From: JACVRM01 sp046262315
Lineage (GTDB): Bacteria > Actinomycetota > Thermoleophilia > Gaiellales > Gaiellaceae
Direction: 5' to 3'
Length of the DNA: 34,229 nt
Assembly: GCA_046262315.1 (NCBI GenBank)
Contig: JBHEMZ010000043.1
Span: 1 to 34,229 of the forward strand
The notes below the pieces were generated by a model. That model was not told where the DNA came from. It searched no databases and worked only from the letters and a program-made list of their open reading frames with translations. Below are positions 7,314 through 16,200 of this stretch, one piece after another. Every line of letters begins with the position of its first letter. The stretch's first letter is position 1. A program made the position numbers and the translations under genes.

Positions 7314-8339
7314 TCAGAACTGCCCCAGGAAGCGGATGTCGTTCTCCCAGAAGAGGCGCAGGTCGGGGACGCCGTGGCGCAGGAACGCGATCCGGTCGAT
7401 GCCGAAGCCGAACGCAAAGCCGGACCACTCCTCCGGGTCGTAGCCGACAGCCTCGAAGACGGCCGGGTCGACTACGCCCGCGCCGCCCATCTCGATCCAG
7501 CCCGAGTGCTTGCAGACCGGGCACCCGCCCCCGCCGCACAGGTAGCACGTCATGTCGAACTCCACGGAGGGCTCGGTGAAGGGGAAGAAGCTCGTCCGCA
7601 TCCGGATCTCGCGGCGGCCGCCGAACACCGCGCTGGTGAAGTGCTCCACCGTCCCGCGCAGGTCGGCGAGCGTGATGCCGCGGTCGACGGCGAGCGCCTC
7701 GACCTGGTGGAAGACAGGCGTATGCGTCGCGTCGAGCGCGTCACGCCGGTAAGCGCGGCCGAGCGACACGAGGTAGACGGGCGGTTCCTTCGCCAGCATC
7801 GCCCGGATTTGCGACGGCGACGTGTGCGTGCGAAGCAGCGTTCGCTCGTCGATGTAGAACGTGTCCTGCGCATCGCGCGACGGGTGCGCCTCCGGCTGGT
7901 TGAGCGCGTCGAAGTTGAACCAGACGGTCTCGACCTCGCGGCCGTCGTACACCTCGTATCCGAACCCGAGGAAGACGTCCTCGATGCGACGGCGCAGCTG
8001 CGTGATCAGGTGCAGCGATCCGCGCTGCGGCGCGTCACCGGGGAGCGTCGGGTCGAAGGCGTCATGCGTCGTGGCCGCATCCGCGAGCTGCTCGAGCTCG
8101 GCGGCGCGTTGCTCGAGCGCCGCCTCAAGCCGGTCGCGCAAGGCGTTCAGCGCCATGCCCGTCTCTCGGTCGCGTACTGCGCGCAGCGCCTGCTTCAGCT
8201 CGCTGCGGCGACCCAGGTAGCGCACCCGCGCCTGCTCGAGCTCGACCCGGTCGCTCGCTGCCGAGATGGCGGCGGCGGCCTCCCGCTCGAGCCCCTCGGC
8301 GTCCACGGCACCGACTCTATTCGACCTGTCCGACTGCAA
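7314..8339 (-). CDS. pheS: Phenylalanine-tRNA ligase alpha subunit
   Basis: Catalytic alpha chain of PheRS (class II aaRS). The N-terminal coiled coil (about 12-95) is followed by motif 1 (LHLITQLRRRIEDVFLGFGY, 109-128), the HTSPSQIRAM segment (171-181), motif 2 (GRAYRRD...FHQVE, 204-223), and motif 3 (FGFGIDRIAF, about 310-319). Four cysteines (C265, C268, C273, C276 in CYLCGGGGCPVC) form a probable zinc knuckle seen in many actinobacterial PheS. TTG at 8339 is preferred because GGAGGG lies 4-5 nt upstream. GTG at 8306 (VDAEGLERE) is the alternative and lacks a ribosome site. pheT follows on the same strand. Confidence 0.96.
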   Translation of the reverse strand: MQSDRSNRVGAVDAEGLEREAAAAISAASDRVELEQARVRYLGRRSELKQALRAVRDRETGMALNALRDRLEAALEQRAAELEQLADAATTHDAFDPTLPGDAPQRGSLHLITQLRRRIEDVFLGFGYEVYDGREVETVWFNFDALNQPEAHPSRDAQDTFYIDERTLLRTHTSPSQIRAMLAKEPPVYLVSLGRAYRRDALDATHTPVFHQVEALAVDRGITLADLRGTVEHFTSAVFGGRREIRMRTSFFPFTEPSVEFDMTCYLCGGGGCPVCKHSGWIEMGGAGVVDPAVFEAVGYDPEEWSGFAFGFGIDRIAFLRHGVPDLRLFWENDIRFLGQF

Positions 8340-8668
8340 CGTCCCTCCGTTCCGGGTCCACGAGATCCTGCGGGGAGCACCCCGGCCCGTTCGAAAGGAT
8401 CAGCAGCTGCGCGTCGCGTCAGCCCCGGTCCCCGGACACGAGCCGGGGCCGGTAAACAGGAACGCTGCTCGCGCGTCGGCCACGGGCCCAGCGTAGCCGA
8501 CGCGCTCCGGGAGCGTCCGTAGGCTCACGATCCGGCCGCTTGCCGCGAGCTCGCCGCCGGCGGTCACTTCCAAGGCCGGCGCCGCGTCGGGGACGGCCCC
8601 CTCCGGGCGCTCGGGCTCAGACGGCACGGCACAATGGCGCGACTACGCCGCTCTGAGGGACTCGCCTC
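8340..8668. other. 329-bp intergenic leader between pheS and methyltransferase
   Basis: Divergent gap. On the minus strand (pheS leader), TACGCT fits a -10 box. It is followed by a short frame GTG...AAFLFTGPG and by a G/C-rich hairpin (CCCCGG/CCGGGG around 8421-8452) with no U-run. No T-box motif is visible. A 75-codon minus frame across the gap shows no recognisable domain. Nothing else is seen. Confidence 0.4.
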
Positions 8669-9433
8669 ATGGGACGAAAGCTAACGGGGGATCCGGAACT
8701 GCACGACGCGCCCGGCCGCATGCGCAGCCCCTACGACGCGATCGCGCGCCTCTACGACCACTGGAGCCGCAGCGTCACGGAGGACATCCCGTTCTATGTA
8801 GCGGAGGCGCGCTTCGCCGACGGACCTGTCGTCGAGCTCGGCACCGGGACGGGTCGAATCGCGGTCCCGATCGCCCGCCGCAGGATCCCCGTGATCGGCG
8901 TGGACGGGTCTGCGGGAATGCTCGAGGTCTGCCGTGCCCGGGCCCGCGCCGAGGGCGTCCTCGACCTGCTCGACCTTCGGCTCGGCGACCTCCGTGAGCC
9001 ACCGGTTCAGGACCGCGTGGGGCTCGTGCTCTGCCCGTTTCGCACGTACCTCCACCTGCGCACCGCGGACGATCGGCGCCGCGCTCTCGCCGCGGCCTGG
9101 GAGCTTCTGCGGCCCTGCGGCCGGCTCGTCTTCGACGTTTTCGCTCCTGCCGCCGACGACATCGAGGAGACCCACGGCCGTTGGCTCGAGCGCGAGCCTG
9201 GCATCTGGGAGCGGGCCGACTGGGACGAGGTGTCGCGAACCTTCACGCTGAGGGTGCGGGGCGAGACCGGCGAGGCCGAGATGCAGCTGGCCTGGGCTCC
9301 TCCGGCCGAGTGGCGCTCACTCCTGCTAAACGCGGGCTTCGAGATCGTCGCCCATCTCGGCTGGTTCGACCGGCGGCCGTACAGCGGAGGCGAAGACTCG
9401 ATCTGGATCGCGCAGCGTCCCGCGAACGCGTAG
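8669..9433 (+). CDS. Class I SAM-dependent methyltransferase
   Basis: Small-molecule or protein methyltransferase of unknown substrate, cytoplasmic. The Rossmann fold is clear: motif I VVELGTGTGRIAV (54-66), an acidic residue after strand beta-2 (VIGVDGSAGML), a GDLREPP motif II region, and a RPCGRLVFDVFAP motif III. The N-terminal DAIARLYDHWS is typical of the Methyltransf_25 group. It is 254 aa long; ATG 8669 has GAGGGA about 9 nt upstream, and ATG 8720 (MRSPYD) is the conserved alternative. It diverges from pheS, and its stop TAG forms part of the presumed lemA -10 box, so the two genes need not be co-transcribed. Confidence 0.85.
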   Translation: MGRKLTGDPELHDAPGRMRSPYDAIARLYDHWSRSVTEDIPFYVAEARFADGPVVELGTGTGRIAVPIARRRIPVIGVDGSAGMLEVCRARARAEGVLDLLDLRLGDLREPPVQDRVGLVLCPFRTYLHLRTADDRRRALAAAWELLRPCGRLVFDVFAPAADDIEETHGRWLEREPGIWERADWDEVSRTFTLRVRGETGEAEMQLAWAPPAEWRSLLLNAGFEIVAHLGWFDRRPYSGGEDSIWIAQRPANA

Positions 9434-9436
9434 GCT
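9431..9436 (+). promoter_or_regulatory. Putative -10 of lemA
   Basis: TAGGCT (TAnnnT) lies 7 nt before the lemA ATG and overlaps the stop codon of the upstream methyltransferase. This is the same spacing seen at several other starts in this window. Confidence 0.4.
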
Positions 9437-9443
9437 CGCCCTC

Positions 9444-9998
9444 ATGACGATCGCGATCGTCAGCACGGTGATCCTGGTGCTCCTCGCGCTCGCCGTCGTC
9501 CTGCTCTACAACCGGCTCGTCCGCCTGCGCAACCGCACCGAGAACGCCTGGGCACAGGTCGACGTTCAGCTGCGCCGCCGCTACGACCTCATCCCGAACC
9601 TCGTCGAGACCGTCAAGGGGTACGCCGCGCACGAGCGCGAGACCTTCGAGGAGGTCACGCGAGCGCGGACCGCCGCGCAGGAGGCACGCACGGTCGAGGA
9701 GCAGGGCGCCGCCGAGAACGTGCTCACGGCCGCGATCGGCCGCCTCTTCGCGGTTGCCGAGGCCTACCCGGAGCTGCGCGCGACCGAGAACTTCCAGCAA
9801 CTCCAGGCCCAGCTCGAGGAAACCGAGTCGAAGATCGCGGTCTCGCGCCAGGTCTACAACGACACCGTGCTCACCTACGACACCGCACTCGAGTCGGTGC
9901 CGACGAACATCCTCGCCGGCGTGTTCGGCTTTCAGCCGCGCGCGTACTTCGAGATCGAGGAGCCCGCCGCCCGGGAGGCACCGCGCGTCACCTTCTGA
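9444..9998 (+). CDS. lemA: LemA family protein
   Basis: Membrane-anchored LemA-type protein (184 aa) of unknown biochemical role, one transmembrane helix at the N-terminus (residues about 2-22, IVSTVILVLLALAVVLL). The cytoplasmic or extracytoplasmic helical bundle carries the family signature: RNRTENAWAQVDVQLRRR followed by DLIPNLVETVKGY (about 31-63). Further motifs are YPELRATENFQQLQ and the C-terminal FQPRAYFEIEE. Length matches the family. It is followed directly by a DUF2207 protein; the LemA plus DUF2207 (YciQ-like) pairing is common in bacteria and suggests a joint membrane function. Its TGA stop overlaps the apparent CTG start of that partner. Confidence 0.95.
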   Translation: MTIAIVSTVILVLLALAVVLLYNRLVRLRNRTENAWAQVDVQLRRRYDLIPNLVETVKGYAAHERETFEEVTRARTAAQEARTVEEQGAAENVLTAAIGRLFAVAEAYPELRATENFQQLQAQLEETESKIAVSRQVYNDTVLTYDTALESVPTNILAGVFGFQPRAYFEIEEPAAREAPRVTF

Positions 9999-11863
9999 TC
10001 GCCGTCGCGGCGGCGATCGCGCTGGCCGTCGCACCGGCGGCTGCGGCGAAGTCCTTCTCGCTCCCCGTGGCGGAGATTCGTGTCCACGTGAACTCGGACG
10101 GCTCGCTCGACGTCAGCGAACGGATCACCTACGACTTCTCCGGCCCGTTCACCGGCGGGTACCGCGAGATCCCGCTCCGCAAGGGAGAGTCGCTCGGTCG
10201 CGTGGGCGTGCTCGAGGGCGGCCGCAGGTACGGGCCCGGAGCATCGGCCGAGCTCGGCTCGAGCGGTGCACCGGCGACGTTCGGCACAACGCGAACCGGA
10301 GACGGCGTGCGCATCGTCTGGCACTACCGGGCCACGGACGAGCAGCGGACGTTCGTGGTCCACTACCGGCTGACCGGCCTGACCGTCGCCCACGACGATG
10401 TCGCGGACGTCAACCTCAAGGTCTGGGGTGACGAGTGGGACGTCGGCCTCGGGACACTCACGGCGACGCTCGAGCTCCCGCGGACCCGCAAGCCGCCCGC
10501 CGTGCGGGACATCTACGTCTGGGGGCATCCCCAGTGGGTCCAGGGCCGAACGGCACGGACTGCAGGCGGCGCCACGCTGGAGGCTCGCGCCGTTTCGGCA
10601 CATCAGTTCGTCGAGCTGCGCGTCATCTTTCCGCGCGACCAGCTCAGCTCGACCGCGGGCGCACGCGTGGAGTCAGGCGCCGGGCTCGCCGGCATCATCG
10701 GGGAGGAGCGTGCGGACGCGCGCCGGCTCGAGCGCGACCGCGAGCGCATCGACGAGGCGCTCGACCACCTGGGGCGTACGCTCGCGATTCTGCTGGCACT
10801 CGCCCTGGCGCCCGCCCTCGCCCTCGTCGCATTCACCTACTGGCGCCACGGGCGGGAGCACGGTACGGGCTACGACCGCGAGTACGAGCAGGAACCCCCG
10901 GCCGAGACTCCGCCGGCGCTCGTGCCCCCGCTCCTGCGCCAGGGAACCGACGCCGGCGCCTACGAGTTCACCGCCACGCTCTTCGACCTGATCCGCCGCG
11001 GCCGCTACCGGGCCGAGCCGGTCACGACCGAGCGGAAGGTGTGGGCCGGGCTCCGCACCGAGCAGGTCGCGGACCTCGAGCTAAGCCGCGGCGAGGAGGT
11101 GGCGACCGGTGCGTGGGAGGAGCCGGTGGCAAAAGTCGTGGATGAAGTCCTCGACGGCGGCTCGGAGCGCCTCTCCCGTTTCCGCGAACGCATCGAGAGC
11201 TCACGCGCCGAGAACTCCAAGCGGTTCACCGACTTCAAGGAGCGCGTCGAGGAGGCGATCCGTGAGCGAGCCTGGTATGCCGGCGGTGTCTGGCCCCTGG
11301 TGCTCGGCATCGTCGTGCTCGGCGCCGCCGGCGCGTTGCTCTTCTCGATCGGCGTCTCCCGCTTCCGTAGTGCGGCCCCACGGTGGAGCGACGTGGTGTT
11401 GATCGCCCTCGGCGTGTGCGGCCTCGTCAACGCGGGCGTGCTCCTGGCGGCCGCCCTCAAATCCAAGCTGTGGCGACGGCGGCGACCGGCCGCCCAACTC
11501 GAGGCGGAGCGCTGGGAAGCCTTCCGCCGCTACCTGACCGACTTCCCGAGGCTTGCCGAGGCTCCGCCCGCCTCCCTCGAGCTCTGGGAGCGGTACCTCG
11601 TCTACGGGATCGCCTTCGGCATCGCCGAGCGGGTGCTCCAGGGGGCCCAGCTGCACATGCCCGAAGCGCTGCACGACGCGAGCTCGATCTACTGGATCAG
11701 CCCGGGCGGCGACCTCGGGTCCGGCCCGAGCGCCCTCGGCATCTCCGACCTGAGCGCCGGGTTCGGCTCCGCGCTCGCCCCGCCGAGCTCGAGCGGCTCG
11801 GGCGGCGGCTTCTCGGGCGGCGGCGGAGGAGGAGGCGGTGGCGGAGGCGGAGGAGCCTGGTGA
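9995..11863 (+). CDS. DUF2207 (YciQ-like) membrane protein with apparent CTG start
   Basis: Secreted/membrane DUF2207 protein. The extracytoplasmic domain begins VHVNSDGSLDVSERITYDFSG and includes GYREIPLRKGE and WGDEWDVGLGTL. It is followed by transmembrane helices (LAILLALALAPALALVAF; LVLGIVVLGAAGALLFSIG; and VLIALGVCGLVNAGVLLAA) and a terminal Gly-only tail with GGGFSGG typical of the family. The first ATG/GTG/TTG in frame is GTG 10067, but the 24 codons before it encode a hydrophobic signal-type segment (IAVAAAIALAVAPAAAAKSF). The only plausible start for it is CTG 9995, inside CTGA shared with the lemA stop. GGGAGG lies 16 nt upstream, rather far. With GTG 10067 the protein would be 598 aa and lack its signal peptide. 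Confidence 0.85.
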   Translation: MIAVAAAIALAVAPAAAAKSFSLPVAEIRVHVNSDGSLDVSERITYDFSGPFTGGYREIPLRKGESLGRVGVLEGGRRYGPGASAELGSSGAPATFGTTRTGDGVRIVWHYRATDEQRTFVVHYRLTGLTVAHDDVADVNLKVWGDEWDVGLGTLTATLELPRTRKPPAVRDIYVWGHPQWVQGRTARTAGGATLEARAVSAHQFVELRVIFPRDQLSSTAGARVESGAGLAGIIGEERADARRLERDRERIDEALDHLGRTLAILLALALAPALALVAFTYWRHGREHGTGYDREYEQEPPAETPPALVPPLLRQGTDAGAYEFTATLFDLIRRGRYRAEPVTTERKVWAGLRTEQVADLELSRGEEVATGAWEEPVAKVVDEVLDGGSERLSRFRERIESSRAENSKRFTDFKERVEEAIRERAWYAGGVWPLVLGIVVLGAAGALLFSIGVSRFRSAAPRWSDVVLIALGVCGLVNAGVLLAAALKSKLWRRRRPAAQLEAERWEAFRRYLTDFPRLAEAPPASLELWERYLVYGIAFGIAERVLQGAQLHMPEALHDASSIYWISPGGDLGSGPSALGISDLSAGFGSALAPPSSSGSGGGFSGGGGGGGGGGGGGAW

Positions 11864-11963
11864 CACGGCCCGGGCGGCCATCTTGCGTCGACCGAGGGGT
11901 GTGGAGGATGCTTGTGCGGTGGACTCCGAGCCCGCCGTCTACCGCGAAGGAGTGCTCGTTATC

Positions 11964-12053
11964 ATGGGCGTGATCGGCGACATCCGGCACGAGCTCGAGC
12001 GGATTCGCCGGCTGCTGGACGACGATGAGACGGAAGAAGAAGACAACGGCTGA
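11964..12053 (+). CDS. 29-aa acidic small protein
   Basis: Short frame (IGDIRHELERIRRLL followed by an acidic tail DDDETEEEDNG) with an ATG at 11964 and AAGGAG 11 nt upstream. The helix-plus-acidic-tail pattern recurs in small actinobacterial proteins as far as I recall. Function unknown. A longer in-frame reading from 11838 exists, but its first 42 residues overlap the DUF2207 Gly-rich tail region and look non-native. Confidence 0.45.
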   Translation: MGVIGDIRHELERIRRLLDDDETEEEDNG

Positions 12054-12642
12054 GGAGCGGGCCGTCAACGCCGCGTTCGAGGCTCGCTCGGCCGAGAATC
12101 TGCGCAGGCTACGCGAGCTCGTCGACGGCGGGTGGGCCGAACTCCGCGAGCGGCGCTCCGCAGCAGCAAGGGTGAGCGAACGACCCAGCCTGGCAGCCGC
12201 CGCCCCGCTAAATGAGCTCGAGCTCGTCGCCGGCCGCAACCTCGCCAGTCTCGAGCACTCGGGCGAGCATGCCGCGCCGGTCCTCGAGCTCCTCGCGAAG
12301 CCCCGGGCGGATCTCGTCCATTCGCTCGCACGGATCGCAGACCATCGTGATCTCGAAGAGTGCGCTGCCTGCGCGCACGCGCTGTCCGATCGGCCAGTCG
12401 TGGACGTCGGCGCCCTCCACTGTGAAGTTCTCCCGGATACGCCCCGGCTCGACGCCGACCGCGTCCAGATGCTCGCGCGAGGCGAACAGCACCTCGCGCT
12501 TCGTGCCGGCGCGCGCGTGCGCACAGCCCTCGAGACCGTGTCCCGCGACGGCCCGCGCCCGGTCGCGAGCGTCCATGCGGCCGCTGTTCTTGGCCGGCGA
12601 CACCCACACGTTCGCGATGCGTGCCATGCCGGGCGAGTGTAA
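12025..12642 (+). CDS. Possible small basic helical protein, C-terminus doubtful
   Basis: The first 55 or so codons (RRKKKTTAEERAVNAAF then SAENLRRLRELVDGGWAELRER) look like a genuine charged helical protein whose start overlaps the 29-aa gene in another frame. The open frame then runs antisense through the entire MOSC gene (12208-12627), which is unlikely to be coding on both strands. The original stop may have been lost by a frameshift near 12180-12210. Only the N-terminal part is plausible. Confidence 0.25.
   Translation: MRRKKKTTAEERAVNAAFEARSAENLRRLRELVDGGWAELRERRSAAARVSERPSLAAAAPLNELELVAGRNLASLEHSGEHAAPVLELLAKPRADLVHSLARIADHRDLEECAACAHALSDRPVVDVGALHCEVLPDTPRLDADRVQMLARGEQHLALRAGARVRTALETVSRDGPRPVASVHAAAVLGRRHPHVRDACHAGRV
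12208..12627 (-). CDS. MOSC domain-containing protein
   Basis: Small stand-alone MOSC (molybdenum cofactor sulfurase C-terminal) protein, 139 aa. The fold is recognisable from GHGLEGCAHARAGTKREVLF (about 30-49), the IRENFTVEG segment (metal and sulfur-carrier region; members usually have R-NI/F-V-G), the IGQRVRAGSALFEIT strand, and a conserved Cys in MVCDPCERM where the sulfur-carrying Cys is expected. Such short proteins are related to YiiM and to MOSC proteins that bind oxidised purines or hydroxylamino compounds; the substrate here is unknown. ATG 12627 has TACACT 8 nt upstream, so it probably has its own leaderless promoter despite lying downstream of 12658-13275. Confidence 0.85.
   Translation of the reverse strand: MARIANVWVSPAKNSGRMDARDRARAVAGHGLEGCAHARAGTKREVLFASREHLDAVGVEPGRIRENFTVEGADVHDWPIGQRVRAGSALFEITMVCDPCERMDEIRPGLREELEDRRGMLARVLETGEVAAGDELELI
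12636..12641 (-). promoter_or_regulatory. Putative -10 of MOSC gene
   Basis: TACACT on the minus strand, 8 nt before the ATG at 12627; no convincing -35. Confidence 0.4.
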
Positions 12643-12657
12643 CGACAGGGGCGGGTG

Positions 12658-13275
12658 CTACTCGACCGGGATGTCGCCGAGGTCGTAGCCACGCTCGCGC
12701 AGCTGCTCGAAGGCCCGAGTGAGCTGCCGCAACGAGGGCAGCTCGGCAACCCCCTCGTTGAAGCGCTGGACGAACGCGCCGTCGCCGCGCTCCGCCGCAC
12801 GCCGCACGCGCGTCAGCTCGTCCGCGTACCCCCGCAATCCGCGGACGAGGGCGACGTTCGCCGCTGCGGCGTCGAGCGGCGGTTCGGTCTCGTCGAGCTC
12901 CCGCGCAGCCGCGCGTAGCGCGGCCTGCGGTCCCGCGAGATTCGCGGCCAAGTCGGGCAGAGAGCTCGCCTCGGAGGCCTGCCGAAAGGTGGCGCGCACC
13001 TCGGCGTAGGACGTCTGGACGACACGTTCGTACTCCTTCCGCGAGAGCCGCTCATCACCGCCGCTGCCGAGCAGGAACGCCGCGGTTACCGTCGCGACCA
13101 GGACGACCAACCCGACGAGCGCACGAAGCGGGAGCGACACGCGCGTATGCCGTTTGCCGAAGCGGCCGGAGCTCCCCGCCGAGGGTCGCCCCGGAGCTTC
13201 GCCGTCAGGCGAGGCTCCGGGGCTCCGGCGGTCAGTCGGCAAGGTGGCTAGCCACTGGCGACGGTCGTCAGCCAT
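12658..13275 (-). CDS. Membrane-anchored helical protein of unknown function
   Basis: Protein of about 205 aa from ATG 13275 (ADDRRQWLATLPTDRR). The N-terminal 50 residues are polar, then one membrane helix (LRALVGLVVLVATVTAAFLLG) and an extracytoplasmic all-helical part. That part begins LSRKEYERVVQTSYAEVRA, contains ARELDETEPPLDAAAANVALV, and ends EQLRERGYDLGDIPVE. I recall similar helical-bundle proteins in Thermoleophilia, with no known activity. The start overlaps the end of the upstream secreted giant (13248) by 28 nt, so the two are co-transcribed. A longer reading to 13419 is disfavoured because those residues lie antiframe to the DUF11 domain. Confidence 0.7.
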   Translation of the reverse strand: MADDRRQWLATLPTDRRSPGASPDGEAPGRPSAGSSGRFGKRHTRVSLPLRALVGLVVLVATVTAAFLLGSGGDERLSRKEYERVVQTSYAEVRATFRQASEASSLPDLAANLAGPQAALRAAARELDETEPPLDAAAANVALVRGLRGYADELTRVRRAAERGDGAFVQRFNEGVAELPSLRQLTRAFEQLRERGYDLGDIPVE

Positions 13276-16200
13276 GCAGCCGTCTTCGGCGACACCGTCA
13301 GGTCTCCGGTGAAGTCGGCCTGGTTCAGCAGCACGGTGCCGTTCGGGGTCGTGGGCGGGACGCTCACGGTTACGCTCACCGTCCCGCTTCCGTTGAACGG
13401 CACAGTCCCGAGGTTCCACGTCACCTTCCGCGTCGCTGGGGCGTACGTTCCGCCGTTCGTCGCGGACACGAACTGCACCTGCGCCGGCAGGGTGTCGACG
13501 ATCTTCGCGTTCGCCGAGGGATTGGGCCCGAGGTTCCGGTACGCGAGACGGTACGTGATGTTGCTGCCGCGAGCGGCGGTGAGCGGGCCCGTCTTCGTAA
13601 GGACAACCGTCGGGTCACCCGGCAGCGCGCCGCCCATGAAGATGACGAAGTCGAACGCCCGCGTGCTGTCGAGCGGGTACAGGAACGACTGGAGCGACTG
13701 CGTCGGCGAGACGGTGTTGCCGAGCGAGAACGCGGTCGCGTCGTAGAACCGCGCATAGTCCTGCAGCGGCGCGGCGATCTCCTCCGGCCGGCCGAACGCG
13801 TCGGGCGTCTGGGTCAGGGCCCGCAGGACGCTCCGCGGCACGCTCAAGCGGATCGTGCCGGTGGCCTGGTCAGCCTTGCCGGGGATCGTCATACCGCCCG
13901 GATACAGCACGCACTTGTCGTTGGTGACGAGGCTACCTACGCCCACGCACGGCGACACTCCGGTGGTGTAGTCGTTGTAGCCGAATGTGAACCCGCCCGT
14001 CGGGCTCCAGCGGGCGCTGGCCGCGGCCGCCTGGTAGCCGTTCACGAAGCGGAACACCCAGAGAAGGGATTGGGACCCGGTGCGCGTCATGCTCTGCGTC
14101 AGCTGGGTCGTCGACAGGTCGGCGAGCTTCATCGTGACGGTGAAGCCGCCGTTGGAGACGAGCTGGTTCGTGTTCAGGTCCCGCTGAGGGCCAACGGATG
14201 CCTCGAGGAAGTCCATGGCGGGCTCGTTCGTGCCGGTGTTGTTGACGGGCGGCGGTGGCCCAGGCGTCATGACCGAGTACGTCGACAGCGCGTCGCCGTT
14301 CGGCTCGCCGCCCACCTCGGGCGCCGCGGTCTTGCGCACGGGCGTGCGGTTCTGGTCCCATCCGAGCCACACACCGCCGAGGCTCGGGCCGCCGATCTGG
14401 GTCAGCACCATCGGGTTTGCGACGTGCCCGAAGTCCTCGTTCGGCTTCTTCTCCGCACGGTTGTACACGACCGCGAGCTTCTTCGAGACCGCGTTGTAGT
14501 CGATCGAGAAGAAGTCGGCGAGCGTGCGGTCGCCCGGCGGGATCGAGAGGTCGCAGGCGAGGCCAACGAGGCAGATCGAGTCGTAGTGGAAGGGGTGCGT
14601 CGTCGCCCGCACCTGGCTAAAGGTGGCGTCGGGCGAGATCGCGTTCAGCGACTGGTTGACGTACACATGCCAGGCGGCACAGAACCCCTGCGCCCCGGGC
14701 GGATTGCTCGGCCGGCAGCCGACGTTCGGGCTGCCGTCCGTCGTCGTCCCGTAGAACGTCACGGCCACACGGCCGGGAGCGCCGCCAACGATCCACGGGA
14801 ACACAGTCGTCCGGATGTTGCCGCGGTCGACCTGCACCGGCGCCGAGAACCCAGGGTTCGTCTTGCCGATGTTCGCGACCGGCAGGTTGCACTTGGCCAC
14901 GTCGGCCGCATGCAGGGCGACCATGTACGTGTGGTATTTCGCCTTCTCCGAGTAAACGATGTAGATGTTTCCTGCGCTGTCATGATCGGCGATCGTGAAC
15001 GGCGGTGTCTCGCCCTGCGCGATCGCGGCGAGGCAGTTCGTCCACGTCAGGCCGCCGTCCTTCGACACGGAGAGGCGGATCTCGTCCTGCCCCTGCGCGT
15101 TGATGCGGTCCCAGGAGAAGTAGACGGTGTTCGACGGCCGGTGGTAGCGGAGCGGTCCGGGGAAGCGCGGGTTTGCAGCAGCCCGTGCGGCCAGCGGGTT
15201 GTACGTCAGACCACCGTTGGCCGAGCGCTGCACGACCACGTTCCGCGGTACCTGCTGGTTGTAGCTCAGGAGCACGCAACCCTCTGCTGAGCCGGGCACC
15301 GGCGGCGCCAGCACATTCGTGCAGGCGGCCGGGTTCTTCGCCGGGTCGATGAAGACCTCCCACTGGCGGTCCGCGAGGACGCCCTGCGTCGTCCCACCCG
15401 GAAGGCCGTTACCGTTCGGCCCGGCCGTCCCGAGGAGATGCCCGCTGTTCGGCGACGTCGACGTCGCGAAGCCGGTGAGCGGGCCGAGGCCGGTGTAGGC
15501 GAGCTGGTACTGGCCGCGGCCGTTCTTGTCGATGCCGGTTGCGATGGCGCAGTCACCGCCTCCGCCCGGAGCGAGCTGCCCGCGCGGAGGCGTGCCGAGG
15601 AGGTGGAACTGGTCGCCGCCGTCCGTCGAGACCTGCGCGTACTCGGCGGCGTTCGAGAACCCGGTCGGGCCGCAGGTGTACATGTTTCCGGCGGGGTCGA
15701 TGTCGATCAGGGGCTCGGCCTCGTCGCGCTGGTTGTCGGCCGGCACGCCGGCGGAGAAGATCAGACCCTTCGAGTCCGCCGCCGGCAGATCGACTTCCAC
15801 CGCCTTCGCGACGGAGGTGGCGACAAGCTTGCCGTTATAGGGCTGCGGAGGCACGTTCGCGAACGCGCAGGCGAGCACGTTGTATTGCTTGCCGCTTGCC
15901 AGGTTCATCGCGCTCACCTGCTCGGCGGGGCTGCCGCCGTCGCTCGAGCCGACCTCCGGGCCTTCCGGCACGTTGTTCGACGGATTTGGGTCCGGGCCGA
16001 GGACCGTGAGGATGAGGTCGTGCGCGGAGGCCTCACCTGTGCGCGGCGTCCACGTGATCGTGAACGTGTAGCTCGTGTCGCGCGTGGCGTACCCGCCGGG
16101 AGCGTACACGGTGAACCGGTGCACGTCGGCCGTCGCGTCGCCGTCGCAATTGCTGGTCGGGTTTGCCACGCCTGTGACCGTGCCGCTGAACGGCTTGGTC

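Noticed and set aside
8400..8627. 75-codon minus frame upstream of pheS
   Set aside because: No homology-like pattern, no membrane segment, and it overlaps the probable promoter and leader of pheS.
8340..8668. T-box riboswitch upstream of pheS
   Set aside because: No conserved T-box sequence and no terminator/antiterminator with a U-run.
11770..11863. Gly-repeat tract at the end of DUF2207 as a replication-slippage artefact
   Set aside because: Gly-only tails are typical for this family, so the tract is expected.
14070..15290. A 406-codon plus-strand frame antisense to the secreted giant
   Set aside because: Shadow of the real minus-strand gene; no recognisable motif and no ribosome site.
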